The notes beneath the pieces are model-generated. The model was not told where the DNA came from. It saw only the letters and a program-made list of their open reading frames with translations, and made no database searches. Below, piece after piece: positions 34,270 to 43,253 of a DNA stretch of 64,000 bases. Every line of letters starts with the position of its first letter. Positions within the stretch are counted from its first letter, which is position 1. Source of the stretch: Sulfuricurvum kujiense DSM 16994 (GTDB lineage: Bacteria; Campylobacterota; Campylobacteria; Campylobacterales; Sulfurimonadaceae); assembly GCF_000183725.1 (NCBI RefSeq), contig NC_014762.1, positions 1,612,001 through 1,676,000 of the forward strand, read 5' to 3'. The position numbers were made by a program, and so were the translations under genes.

Positions 34270-35604
34270 ATGCTTAAACAATTTTCACTCCTCTACATCG
34301 AAGAAGACGAAACAACCGCCCATGCTTTTTTAAGTGAATTCGAGAAGTTTTTCAACAGTGTCTTTATCGCCCGTAGCGCTGAAGAGGGGATCAGTATTTT
34401 TGAAATTTCCCATCCCGATATGGTTGTCACCGATCTTCAGCTATCGAGTCTGGATGGCTTGGAATTCATCAAACGGTTACGTGCAATCGAATCAAAAGTT
34501 CCCATCATCGTTAACTCCGCTTTCAACGACCCCCATTTGCTCCTCAAAAGTATCGCACTGAGCGTAAACGATTATATTTTAAAGCCGACCAATACAAACC
34601 TGATGCTTCAAGCATTGAGAAAAGCGGCCCGTATTTTAAGTTATGAAAAATCGCTGGCACGCTCCCACAAGATGATGCAGACAATTATTGATGAGATTCC
34701 CGATCCGATCATGTATATTGAGCTTGATATGCGGGTGAAAATGATGAACAAAGCCGCCAAAGCACTTGGGGGAGAAGGGTTAACGGAGCTTTATCCCAAA
34801 TGCAACAAGATTTCAGATGAGACCAGCGGCGGATGTTCGAACGGTTCTCACCCTTGCCCGATAAACGATATTATAAAAACGAAATCTCCTACTACCGTAC
34901 GTCACGTACATACCGATAAAGAGGGGAAAAAACACCATATCGACGTCCACGCAAAACCGATTTTCGATCATGACGGGGCAATTGTCGCCTATCTTGAAAT
35001 CAGACAGGATATCAGTGCCTATTTGGATGTCCAAAAGCAGTTAATCCTCGAGACCAAAAAACTCACCCATCTCTCTATGCACGATTCACTCACCCAACTG
35101 CCCAATCGTCGCCTTTTGGAAAATAGAATTAACCATGCTATCGAACAGAAAAACCGTTCCGGCGGAGGGTTTGGGATCTTTTTTATCGATTTAGACCATT
35201 TCAAAGAGATTAACGACTCGTTAGGGCATTTAATCGGCGATGAGCTTTTAATACAAATCGCTAAACGGATACAAAAAGTGATCCGTAAGGCAGATACTAT
35301 AGCCCGCAACGGAGGCGATGAGTTTGTCCTCATTATCGACAGCGGAGCCTCCGATGCCCATTACGCGACGGTAGCCGAAAAAATACTAAACCTCTTTCAA
35401 GAACCTTTTCGCATCGACGGATATGAGATCAACAGTGCATGCAGTATCGGCATCAGTATGTTCCCTAAAGATGGACAAAGCGTAGAAACGCTTCTCCATC
35501 ATGCCGATATTGCCATGTATGCTTCCAAAAAAGCGGGACGTCAGCAATTTAGTTTTTATCACTCGTATGAATCTAAACAAATTTATCCTATGATTCAAGA
35601 TTAA
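34270..35604 (+). CDS. response regulator diguanylate cyclase (REC-PAS-GGDEF)
   Basis: The protein has 444 residues. The receiver (about 3-120) has LYIEEDETT, VTDLQLSSLDG, VNSAFND and LKPT. The PAS domain (about 140-260) has a cysteine cluster (YPKCNK, GGCSNGSHPCPI) reminiscent of PAS domains thought to bind metal or react with redox signals. The GGDEF domain (about 275-440) is intact, with ARNGGDEFVL and RKAD (RxxD). GGGGAT precedes the ATG. It follows the LOV regulator by 14 bases and should be cotranscribed with it. It is an expected phosphorylation-activated c-di-GMP synthase. Confidence 0.92.
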   Translation: MLKQFSLLYIEEDETTAHAFLSEFEKFFNSVFIARSAEEGISIFEISHPDMVVTDLQLSSLDGLEFIKRLRAIESKVPIIVNSAFNDPHLLLKSIALSVNDYILKPTNTNLMLQALRKAARILSYEKSLARSHKMMQTIIDEIPDPIMYIELDMRVKMMNKAAKALGGEGLTELYPKCNKISDETSGGCSNGSHPCPINDIIKTKSPTTVRHVHTDKEGKKHHIDVHAKPIFDHDGAIVAYLEIRQDISAYLDVQKQLILETKKLTHLSMHDSLTQLPNRRLLENRINHAIEQKNRSGGGFGIFFIDLDHFKEINDSLGHLIGDELLIQIAKRIQKVIRKADTIARNGGDEFVLIIDSGASDAHYATVAEKILNLFQEPFRIDGYEINSACSIGISMFPKDGQSVETLLHHADIAMYASKKAGRQQFSFYHSYESKQIYPMIQD

Positions 35605-35627
35605 ACTCAAACAAATAGTTAGTAGGT

Positions 35628-36389
35628 ATGACCTTGATGAAATCCGATATTCTGAATCACTTCGATACCATTGCCGAGGTTTTTAATCGGATCTGGTATT
35701 TTTCAGAGGAGTATAAAAACTTTGTTATCCGCCATATCCATCATGACCTCGCACTGACTTCGGACGATACCCTCGTCGATATCGGCGGTGGGACGGGAAC
35801 CTTTACCCGCCGCCTGAAGGATGAGTCAGGGGCTATAAAGGCGTATTGTGTCGAACCCTCCCGCCCTATGTGCGATGAAGCGGAAAAGCTGGAAAATATT
35901 ACCGCCCTTTGCATGGATGCGCACACCTTTATGTCGACCGAAATCCCTTTTTCCAAACTGCTCCTCAAAGAGGTCATTCACCATATCGATAACAGAGAAC
36001 GTTTCTGGCAGAGGGTGTACTATCAGCTTCCGGATAGAGGAAAACTCCTCATCATTACCCGTCCCCAACATACTGCATTCCCCCTTTTTACTTCGGCAAA
36101 AGCCGCATTTGCACGCAACCAACCGCCGTATGAACTCTTTGAGTCCCAGCTCAAAGCGTGCGGTTTCGATGTTATAAGCGCAAAACGGAGTCATACGTTC
36201 ACCCTCCCGAAAGAACACTGGCATGAGATGCTTCGCCACCGTTTTATGTCTGATTTGGGGATCTTCAGCGATGAAGAGATTGAAGAGGGGATAAACGAAA
36301 TCGACGGAATCTATAGTGAAGAGACAATCGATATTATCGACAATCTCATCTTTATTACCGCAACAAAGCAGAATGGTAAACCGGTTTAA
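35628..36389 (+). CDS. SAM-dependent methyltransferase (class I fold)
   Basis: This 253-residue protein has motif I LVDIGGGTGTFTRRL (about residues 46-60), an acidic loop (YCVEPSRPMCDEA) and the post-I motif LLKEVIHHIDN, typical of UbiE/Methyltransf_11-type small-molecule methyltransferases. The substrate is unknown. The start could be codon 1 or the second ATG three codons in; only the first follows AGTAGG. A truncated copy of its first 50 codons lies 2.3 kb upstream, directly after the HD-GYP gene. Its end overlaps the convergent 36386 gene by four bases. Confidence 0.85.
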   Translation: MTLMKSDILNHFDTIAEVFNRIWYFSEEYKNFVIRHIHHDLALTSDDTLVDIGGGTGTFTRRLKDESGAIKAYCVEPSRPMCDEAEKLENITALCMDAHTFMSTEIPFSKLLLKEVIHHIDNRERFWQRVYYQLPDRGKLLIITRPQHTAFPLFTSAKAAFARNQPPYELFESQLKACGFDVISAKRSHTFTLPKEHWHEMLRHRFMSDLGIFSDEEIEEGINEIDGIYSEETIDIIDNLIFITATKQNGKPV

Positions 36390-37672
36390 CCTTTGTATTC
36401 AACAACACGGTTTCGCCCGCTCTTTTTAGCTACATACAATGCTTCATCCGAATGTTTCAAAACCTCTTTGAACGTTTCGTCGTTTAAATCGAATACCGAT
36501 ACTCCGAAGCTGCAGCTTTTGTATCCTATGACGTCAATCGGATGTGTTTCAATCGAAACTCTCAGCTTCTCCGCCAGATTATAAGCTTCCAAACTGGAGG
36601 TATGGGGACAAATAATTAAAAACTCTTCTCCCCCCCAACGCCCCAAAATGTCAGTCTCTCTGATATTTTCGGATAATATTTGAGAGATGGAGACCAAAAC
36701 ATTATCTCCCACATCGTGCCCGTAGGTATCGTTTACCTCTTTAAAATGGTCAATATCAATCATGATGACCGCAAAAAGATGATGATAGCGTTTTGCCCGC
36801 TTAATCTCTTTGGCAAAACTGCTTTCAAGATACATCCGGTTATGCAATTGCGTCAGCTGATCGGTTACCGATATCTCTTCTACCCGCTTTTTATCGGTGA
36901 TATTTTGACTGATCGATGTATATCCGATGTGATTTCCCAAGTCATCGACAATCGGATAGATCAACGTGTCAACCCAGTAAAACGATCCGTTTTTGCTCCG
37001 ATTTTTGATCTCTCCCTGCCACGTATCCCCCCGGCTTATCGTTTCCCACAGTTTTACGAACAAAGATGCCGGCATATCCGGATGTCTTAAAACACGGTGC
37101 ATTTTCCCGATAATCTGCTCTTTTTTGTACCCTGATATCTTGCAAAACGCATCGGAAACTTCGGTGATTTTTCCCGCTAAATCCGTATGGGAAATAATAA
37201 TGTTTTTATCGATAAGAACCATTTGGCTCTCAACCGTTTTAGCGTATTTCTGGCTTTTTTCCAGTGCACGATTGAGCGCATTTTTCAAATTGAACATCTG
37301 CAGCGTATTTTTTATCCGGGCGAGAAGCTCCTCTTTTTGAAACGGCTTGGAGACAAAATCTACCGCACCCGCTTCAAACCCCTTTATGATACTCTCGCTG
37401 TCATGTTTCGCCGTTAAAAAAATAATAGGAATTTGGAAGGTTTCAGGGATCTCTTTCAGCCGTTTCGCGACTTCAAAACCGTTCATTCCGGGCATCATGA
37501 TATCGAGTAATATCAAATCCGGTTTCGGGTCCAGAGAGACGATTTGGAGTGCTTTTTCGCCGTTGGTAGCGACCAAAAGATCATACTCGTGATTTAAGAT
37601 TTCGGCAACGATAGAAATATTTAGAGGTTCATCGTCCACGATTAAAATTTTTTGCCTGTTACTGTATTTCAT
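36386..37672 (-). CDS. response regulator diguanylate cyclase with Aer-type PAS (REC-PAS-GGDEF)
   Basis: The protein has 428 residues. The receiver (about 8-130) has [27 protein letters not shown] and SKPF. The PAS domain (about 150-265) is of Aer type: [16 protein letters not shown] and [10 protein letters not shown] match the FAD-contact regions of Aer, so redox sensing is likely. The GGDEF domain (about 270-425) has WGGEEF and RETD (RxxD). The gene overlaps the end of the hybrid kinase gene by four bases (ATGA), so the kinase is its probable phosphate donor. This makes a two-input cyclase: phosphorylation plus redox state. Confidence 0.92.
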   Translation of the reverse strand: MKYSNRQKILIVDDEPLNISIVAEILNHEYDLLVATNGEKALQIVSLDPKPDLILLDIMMPGMNGFEVAKRLKEIPETFQIPIIFLTAKHDSESIIKGFEAGAVDFVSKPFQKEELLARIKNTLQMFNLKNALNRALEKSQKYAKTVESQMVLIDKNIIISHTDLAGKITEVSDAFCKISGYKKEQIIGKMHRVLRHPDMPASLFVKLWETISRGDTWQGEIKNRSKNGSFYWVDTLIYPIVDDLGNHIGYTSISQNITDKKRVEEISVTDQLTQLHNRMYLESSFAKEIKRAKRYHHLFAVIMIDIDHFKEVNDTYGHDVGDNVLVSISQILSENIRETDILGRWGGEEFLIICPHTSSLEAYNLAEKLRVSIETHPIDVIGYKSCSFGVSVFDLNDETFKEVLKHSDEALYVAKKSGRNRVVEYKG

Positions 37673-40602
37673 CCGATTGAACCTACTATGTTTTGAAGCA
37701 TACGCAATGCATTGTCATACTGATATGAATTCAAATATTCTATCACTTTTTTACGTGAATCCGCATCGGATATTTCCGATAACATCCGTTCAAGCAACAC
37801 AATCCGTTCTGAGTCAATGACTGCCGATTGGGCCAGGTCCTCCATTACGGCATTGATAGTCGTTTTAATCTCATCAGGCGTGTACGATTCATTCATCTCA
37901 TCGGGAACTCTCTCCTGATAGAAAGAACGTATCGCCTCAATCACGTCATGTATGGCGGCAATAAGTCGGAAAGTCAATCCTTCGATCTCTTTCGCATCAT
38001 CGGAGTTTTCAATATCGTTGACGAGCGCATAGACTTTGAACATCGAAAGGTTCCCGCTTGCCCCTTTCATAGTATGGATCAAATGTTTAAAAGGGGCCAT
38101 TTTCAGATTTGAAAAATCAATACGCGATTCAAAGTTCTCGTATTCATTGCAAAAATAGAGCAGATACCGTTTTATCTTTTCGCCGTTGTTCCCGATACGA
38201 TTGCTTAACTCTTTCAGATCAATCCCCTCTATCGTCCCGAAGATTTCCTCATGAGCAATCACATTTTTCTTATTTTCGGAAAAATCATAGCCCCTCTGCC
38301 GAGGTTTGATCCAACGGATAAGCACCTCTATCAAAGCGTCGTAATCGACAGGTTTGCTCAAATGTTCATTCATCCCCGCCGCAGAAGTAAATTCTTTGTC
38401 TTGCTGCATTACAGCGGCACTTAACGCTATGATGGGGACATCTTTATACTCAGGGATCGCTCTAATCGCTTTTGCGGCTTCAAATCCGTCCATTACCGGC
38501 ATTTGCAAATCCATCAATATCAAATCGTAAAGGTGCGATTGCGCCTGTTCGACCGCCTCTTTTCCATTGGCCGCTACATCTACGATCAAATCTGCGTTTT
38601 CGAGCATTTCCACGACAACGATCTGATTAATTCCATTGTCTTCGGCAAGCAAAATTCGCGCACCCCTGATATCATCTACATCCGATTGGGATCGGGCCGT
38701 TTTTTTCTCAAAAGATCGGTAGACCGATGATCTTATTTTTCCGAAAACCGTCGTAAAAATAAATCGGCTCCCTATCCCCTCTTCGCTTTCTACCCATATA
38801 TCACCGCCCATCATCTGCACAAGCTGTTTAGAGATGGCCAGCCCAAGCCCTGAACCGCCGTATTTACGGGTAATCGACGTATCCGCCTGGGAAAACTCTT
38901 GAAAAAGTTTATTTTGCGCTTCGGCGTTCATCCCTATTCCCGTATCTTCCACGCTAAATTGCAGACGAATATCCTCTTCATTTTCATCCGTTGATATCAC
39001 TCGGATACCGATATGTCCCGATTCGGTAAATTTGACGGCATTGCCGACCAAATTGGTCAAAATTTGTGTCAAACGGAGCGCATCACCGATCATGACATTC
39101 TCATTTAGCTGAATATCATAGGTAAGTATAATCCCTTTTTGAACCGCCTGAAATTCAAAAAGACTCATGATATTTTGGATAACGTTGTTGAGTTCAAAGG
39201 GTTTATTTTCCAAATCAAATTTTCCCGCTTCAATTTTTGAATAGTCGAGAATATCGTTAATAATATCCAGCAAAGCATGGGAAGAGAGGTTCGATTTTTC
39301 GAGAAAATCGCGTTGTTTCGGTTCCAGATCGGTTTTCAGGACCAATTCGGTCAATCCGATAATACCGTTGAGCGGCGTTCGGATCTCATGAGACATATTG
39401 GCCAAAAAGTCGGCTTTCGCTTTTGCGGCCGTTTCAGCCGCCTCTTTGGCTTTTTCCAGCTCTAATTGGCGTTCTTTTTGTTCCGTAATATCAATGCCGA
39501 TCGTCGTAACGTACTGCATTTGCCCTTTTTCATCGAGGACCAGAGCGTTTGACCACTCGAACATCCGTTCTATGCCGTCTTTGGAGACCCATGCATTTTG
39601 AAAACTTCGGGTAATCGTCCCCTTCCGTGCATTACTAATAATATTGACGACTTTGTCGTGCATCTCCGGCGGAAGAAATCTTGCCCAGAAATACGGTTCT
39701 GAAGCGATTTCTTGCTGCGTAAACCCGGTAAAACGTTCTCCGTAAGGATTAATATTGATCATTACCCCGTCCCGGTTTAACATCGCAATAATGGCGTTGG
39801 CGCTTTCAACCAATGTCTTATTGATGCTTTTTTCAAAAAGCAATTTGTTTTCAAGCTCATTTCGCTGGATAATGTCCTCTTTGAGTTTTGCCACCACACC
39901 GTTTAATGTCTTGTTCCGTTCTATAATTCGTTTATGCATATGATGCAGTGTCTTGGATAGAACCGCAATTTCCTCCCCTGTCGTTTCGCTATTTACACTC
40001 TGGGCATCTTCATCTTTCGCAATTCTTTGAGCATAAAAGGTCAATTCATTCAACGCGTTTGTCAGCTTGTGTCCGATAATGTAAGAGACAAGAGTGCTGA
40101 TCGTCATCTCTATCATGATCAGCAATAATGTCAAATCCCTGTTATCGTCGATAATCTTCAAACTATCGGTTATTTCAAAGAGGATCTTCGCCTCGCCGAT
40201 TTGCTCGTTATCGATCTTAATCGGTGCGGATACCAGCCTAAAGACCCGTCCGTTTTTCTCTATATTTCCCGATAGGGTATCAAATCGGTCAAGATTGATT
40301 TGCATATCAGTGCTGACATTACAGAGCAGACGCTGTTTTTTATCAAGTATTTTGACTGCGACAATATTTTTCAACTTTACAAAGCTATCTGCTTGATTGT
40401 CCAATGCCCCCAAATCATAAACGATTAACGGCGTTTTGGCCATTTCGGTAAAAAGGGCCGTTGCCGTTTCGATTTTCTCTTCTATCAACGAGTGTGAGAG
40501 CTTTGAAAGCGACATAAAATTGAAAAAGACGATCAAAGAGATAAAAAGGAGTTCTATGCTTAAAAAAGCGAGGATAAAACGGTACCGGAAGGACAGACGC
40601 AT
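37669..40602 (-). CDS. hybrid sensor kinase: sensor, HAMP, PAS, HisKA-HATPase, REC, Hpt
   Basis: This 977-residue protein has a membrane helix at about 10-30, a periplasmic domain (about 31-155), a second helix (about 157-177) and HAMP (about 178-232). Then come PAS (about 262-385), HisKA with [12 protein letters not shown] (about 412), an ATPase domain with [13 protein letters not shown], a receiver with [19 protein letters not shown] and SKPVD, and a C-terminal Hpt domain with [10 protein letters not shown]. This is a complete BarA/ArcB-like relay in one chain. The upstream PhnD-like gene ends three bases before its start, and the REC-PAS-GGDEF gene overlaps its end. It probably moves a periplasmic ligand signal to c-di-GMP synthesis. 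Confidence 0.94.
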   Translation of the reverse strand: MRLSFRYRFILAFLSIELLFISLIVFFNFMSLSKLSHSLIEEKIETATALFTEMAKTPLIVYDLGALDNQADSFVKLKNIVAVKILDKKQRLLCNVSTDMQINLDRFDTLSGNIEKNGRVFRLVSAPIKIDNEQIGEAKILFEITDSLKIIDDNRDLTLLLIMIEMTISTLVSYIIGHKLTNALNELTFYAQRIAKDEDAQSVNSETTGEEIAVLSKTLHHMHKRIIERNKTLNGVVAKLKEDIIQRNELENKLLFEKSINKTLVESANAIIAMLNRDGVMININPYGERFTGFTQQEIASEPYFWARFLPPEMHDKVVNIISNARKGTITRSFQNAWVSKDGIERMFEWSNALVLDEKGQMQYVTTIGIDITEQKERQLELEKAKEAAETAAKAKADFLANMSHEIRTPLNGIIGLTELVLKTDLEPKQRDFLEKSNLSSHALLDIINDILDYSKIEAGKFDLENKPFELNNVIQNIMSLFEFQAVQKGIILTYDIQLNENVMIGDALRLTQILTNLVGNAVKFTESGHIGIRVISTDENEEDIRLQFSVEDTGIGMNAEAQNKLFQEFSQADTSITRKYGGSGLGLAISKQLVQMMGGDIWVESEEGIGSRFIFTTVFGKIRSSVYRSFEKKTARSQSDVDDIRGARILLAEDNGINQIVVVEMLENADLIVDVAANGKEAVEQAQSHLYDLILMDLQMPVMDGFEAAKAIRAIPEYKDVPIIALSAAVMQQDKEFTSAAGMNEHLSKPVDYDALIEVLIRWIKPRQRGYDFSENKKNVIAHEEIFGTIEGIDLKELSNRIGNNGEKIKRYLLYFCNEYENFESRIDFSNLKMAPFKHLIHTMKGASGNLSMFKVYALVNDIENSDDAKEIEGLTFRLIAAIHDVIEAIRSFYQERVPDEMNESYTPDEIKTTINAVMEDLAQSAVIDSERIVLLERMLSEISDADSRKKVIEYLNSYQYDNALRMLQNIVGSIG

Positions 40603-40605
40603 TCA

Positions 40606-41414
40606 TTACTCTTCAATCGAAGACATGGAATGGGCGAGACCGCGCACACTGTCATACTCGCCGTCATCCGTTTTTTTCAAACGCTTCATACTCAATGAGA
40701 TAACCAGTTCCTGAGGCATTTGCAAAAGCGCGTTTTCCATTTTTTTCTTCAGGTTCTTAGAGAGAGAACGGTGAAACGCGAACGGATGGCTGGGATAGGA
40801 TCTGGTTCTATAGATTATGAGGAGAGAATCTTTTGACTTTTTGTCCTGCAAATCGTTAAATGTCCGCTCGATTCCCCCCCCGCATCTCCGATTTTCCGTG
40901 CTACCCCTTTATAAACCGACTCATGGGAGTTTACATAGCGGTATTGTTTCTCTTTATTAATGTCTATGTTGTATTTTTTGAGTAGCTCATATTTTACAAG
41001 AAGCGTTGCGGCAAAAGCATCGGGAGCAGGGAACAGAAACTCTTTCCCTTTTAACATCGAAATATCGCGTATACCGTCCTCTTTTCGGACGACTACGATT
41101 CCCACCACATTTTTCTCATCGCGGATTAGCGCATCATACCCTTCCCGTTTATGGGCGATTACATAATGGTATGGACTCATATAGGCTATATCGTACCCGC
41201 CGTTGTACACTACTTTCTCAAACTCGGGGATCGAGTGCTCGACTTTCAGCGCTATTTTCTCTCCCGTACTCTTTTCAAGATAATTGATTACAGGCTGCCA
41301 TTTTTTGATCACTTCCATCGAACTTTGCTGAGGAACGACACCGAACTTCAGTACGTCCGCATGGCTGATACTCATGAAAAAAGCGTGCATAAAAAAAAGT
41401 GCGATATAGTGCAT
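40606..41414 (-). pseudogene. PhnD-like periplasmic binding protein, frameshifted at a G8 tract
   Basis: Two frames together encode one protein. Frame 1 (start 41414) gives a signal peptide and a PhnD/PBP-like domain: LKFGVVPQQSSMEVIKKWQP, YDIAYMSPYHYVIAH, LLVKYELLKKY, NSHESVYKGV. It leaves frame at eight consecutive G on the minus strand (40874-40881) and stops at 40815. The second frame continues the family directly after the tract (IERTFNDLQDKKSKDSLLII) and runs to the stop at 40606. One more G, or two fewer, would restore a protein of about 269 residues. It is probably the ligand receptor for the adjacent hybrid kinase. A sequencing error in the tract cannot be excluded. Confidence 0.8.
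40874..40881 (-). repeat. homopolymeric G8 tract (C8 on the plus strand)
   Basis: Eight G in a row on the coding strand, inside the PhnD-like sensor gene, at exactly the point where the frame shifts. It is the longest G/C homopolymer I noticed in the window. Poly-G tracts of this size mediate slipped-strand phase variation in Campylobacter and relatives. Confidence 0.85.
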
Positions 41415-41528
41415 CTATGCCTCTCTGTCTCTCTAGCTATAAATGATTATATCACGCTAAAGCCCGATCTAAACGCATATCGTCTAAGAAATAAGTTTTT
41501 TTTGCACGGCTGTGTTATTATTTTCCCT

Positions 41529-42992
41529 ATGATACATTTGTCTCCCGAAGCACGTCTCAGCATCATCCTCCCCAACACCAACAAAGCCCTCTCCGAGGCG
41601 ATAAAAAATGCCACTCCCGAACAGCTCGAAACGCTCAAAGAGGGAAAAGACATCAAATCCCTCCTCACCTCGGTATTTCAGGACAAAACAACCGCTTCGA
41701 AATCGGACCAGAGCCTCCTTGATCTGCTGAAAAACTCTTCGGCGTTTAAAAATATGGGGAATTTCAGCGACAGCCTGCAGACGCTCGTCAAAGAACTTAA
41801 AACGTCTCCCGATACGGCACAGAAAAGTGCCGTTTTTGAACATTTTCTCAAAAATATAACAACGATCGATCCTAAAAATCTCAAAAACCAAATCACATCC
41901 AGCGGCGTGTTCATGGAGTCCAAATTTGCTTCGGCCCTGCAAAAAATGCCCGATCTCATCCAGACACTCGAACAGATCAAAACAGTTCTCGCAAAAATTC
42001 CCAAAAATGACGCACAAACCCTTCTGAGTAACATTACGGCCCTTTTGGATAATCCCGTTTTGTCCAAAGCCGCCTCCCATCCCCAAAGTGCATTCCAGCT
42101 CTCTGAGGGGCTGAAGAAAGTGTCCGATATCCTGCAGAGCCTGATTGCCAAAAAAGATCCCCTCTACTCCGCGGAAGTCACGGCCCTTACTCAAAAGCTT
42201 GAGCAGACAGCTGCCCTCTCGGAGATCAGAACTACCCTCTCACAGCTGTACGGAGCACTGTTATCGAGCAAAACCCCCGATACAGATGCTCTTCTGGATT
42301 CCATTGAAAAACTTCTCAAAAATATTAACAATTCCCCTGCCGAAGAGGTTAAAACGTTTGCACAGCAGCTTCGCAATGCGCAAGAAGGCGATACGGCCAA
42401 AGAGCTCCCGCCTCTTATCACCAAACTCGGAGAGTTCACGAATCCCAAAGAACTTGTTATTGAAACCTTTCTCAAAGAATCCATGGCGGATGATTTAAAA
42501 TCCAATCTTCTCTCGTTGCACGAAGAGTTGAGCAAATCGGACGATCCGTCCGCTCAAAAACTTTTGGAACATACCGACAAGCTCCTCACCCAGATCGATT
42601 ACCATCAGCTTCTCTCCCATCTAGGCTCGTCCAATTCGATCTATTTCCCTTTCGCATGGGATCAGCTCCAAGAAGGGACATTGGCGTTTAAAAAAACGAA
42701 AGAAAAAAAATTCTACTGTGATATCCATCTGAAACTCAAAGAGTTCGGCGAACTCGATCTTATGATGGCCCTATATGACGATAATCAGCTCGACATTCAG
42801 GCACATACCGAAAAAGCGGAGCTTAAAGATCTGATATACGAAAATATCGCCGAACTGCGTTCCCTTCTCATCAAATCGGGTCTTACCCCCCGTTCTATCC
42901 GGATATATGAAGCGACGGAAACCAAAACACCCCTCAATGATACGTATCATTCTTCTGAGGGATCGGATATGGGATTTGAGGTAAAAGTATGA
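41529..42992 (+). CDS. fliK: FliK-like flagellar hook-length control protein
   Basis: The protein has 487 residues from the ATG at 41529; the frame is open upstream but overlaps the divergent PhnD-like gene. No strong ribosome-binding site is seen. The first 370 residues are low-complexity, helical and rich in Lys, Leu, Ser and Thr, as expected for the ruler part of FliK. The last 100 residues resemble the FliK C-terminal domain (FYCDIHLKLKEFGELDLMMALYDD, ELRSLLIKSGL), which acts on FlhB to switch export from hook to filament. The next gene is an FlhB C-domain paralogue overlapping by four bases. This pairing strongly supports the assignment. Confidence 0.72.
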   Translation: MIHLSPEARLSIILPNTNKALSEAIKNATPEQLETLKEGKDIKSLLTSVFQDKTTASKSDQSLLDLLKNSSAFKNMGNFSDSLQTLVKELKTSPDTAQKSAVFEHFLKNITTIDPKNLKNQITSSGVFMESKFASALQKMPDLIQTLEQIKTVLAKIPKNDAQTLLSNITALLDNPVLSKAASHPQSAFQLSEGLKKVSDILQSLIAKKDPLYSAEVTALTQKLEQTAALSEIRTTLSQLYGALLSSKTPDTDALLDSIEKLLKNINNSPAEEVKTFAQQLRNAQEGDTAKELPPLITKLGEFTNPKELVIETFLKESMADDLKSNLLSLHEELSKSDDPSAQKLLEHTDKLLTQIDYHQLLSHLGSSNSIYFPFAWDQLQEGTLAFKKTKEKKFYCDIHLKLKEFGELDLMMALYDDNQLDIQAHTEKAELKDLIYENIAELRSLLIKSGLTPRSIRIYEATETKTPLNDTYHSSEGSDMGFEVKV

Positions 42993-43240
42993 AAAAAGCG
43001 GTGGCCCTGCGCTACGACCGAACGAAAGAAGATGCTCCCCGCGTCGTCGCAAAAGGAAAAGGTGCAAGTGCGGAAAATATTATCAAAATAGCCGAGCTCC
43101 ACAATCTCCCCATCCACAAAGATGAAGATCTGGTCGAACTCTTAAGTAAGGTAGAACTCGATAAAGAGATCCCTGAAAAGCTCTATGTCGCCGTTGTCGA
43201 AGTATTCGGTTTTATTTATAAAATCACCAATCCGCGCTAA
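42989..43240 (+). CDS. flhX: FlhX: FlhB C-terminal-domain paralogue
   Basis: This 83-residue protein starts inside the stop of the FliK-like gene (ATGA). It matches only the cytoplasmic C-terminal part of FlhB/YscU after the autocleavage site: AVALRYDR, APRVVAKGKG, IIKIAELHNLPIHKDEDLVELL and EIPEKLYVAVVEVFGFIY. It lacks the NPTH segment and all membrane helices. In Helicobacter and relatives FlhX can substitute for the FlhB C-domain in export switching. Encoding it next to FliK puts the switch and its target in one unit. Confidence 0.88.
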   Translation: MKKAVALRYDRTKEDAPRVVAKGKGASAENIIKIAELHNLPIHKDEDLVELLSKVELDKEIPEKLYVAVVEVFGFIYKITNPR

Positions 43241-43253
43241 ATCGCTTCAGCGT

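Noticed and set aside
36630-36636. C7 run in the REC-PAS-GGDEF gene at 36386
   Set aside because: It is simply the codons for Trp-Gly-Gly of the GGEEF active site; the frame is intact.
41151-41528. Long N-terminal extension of the FliK-like protein
   Set aside because: It lies over the divergent PhnD-like gene and has no start support; the ATG at 41529 gives a normal N-terminus.
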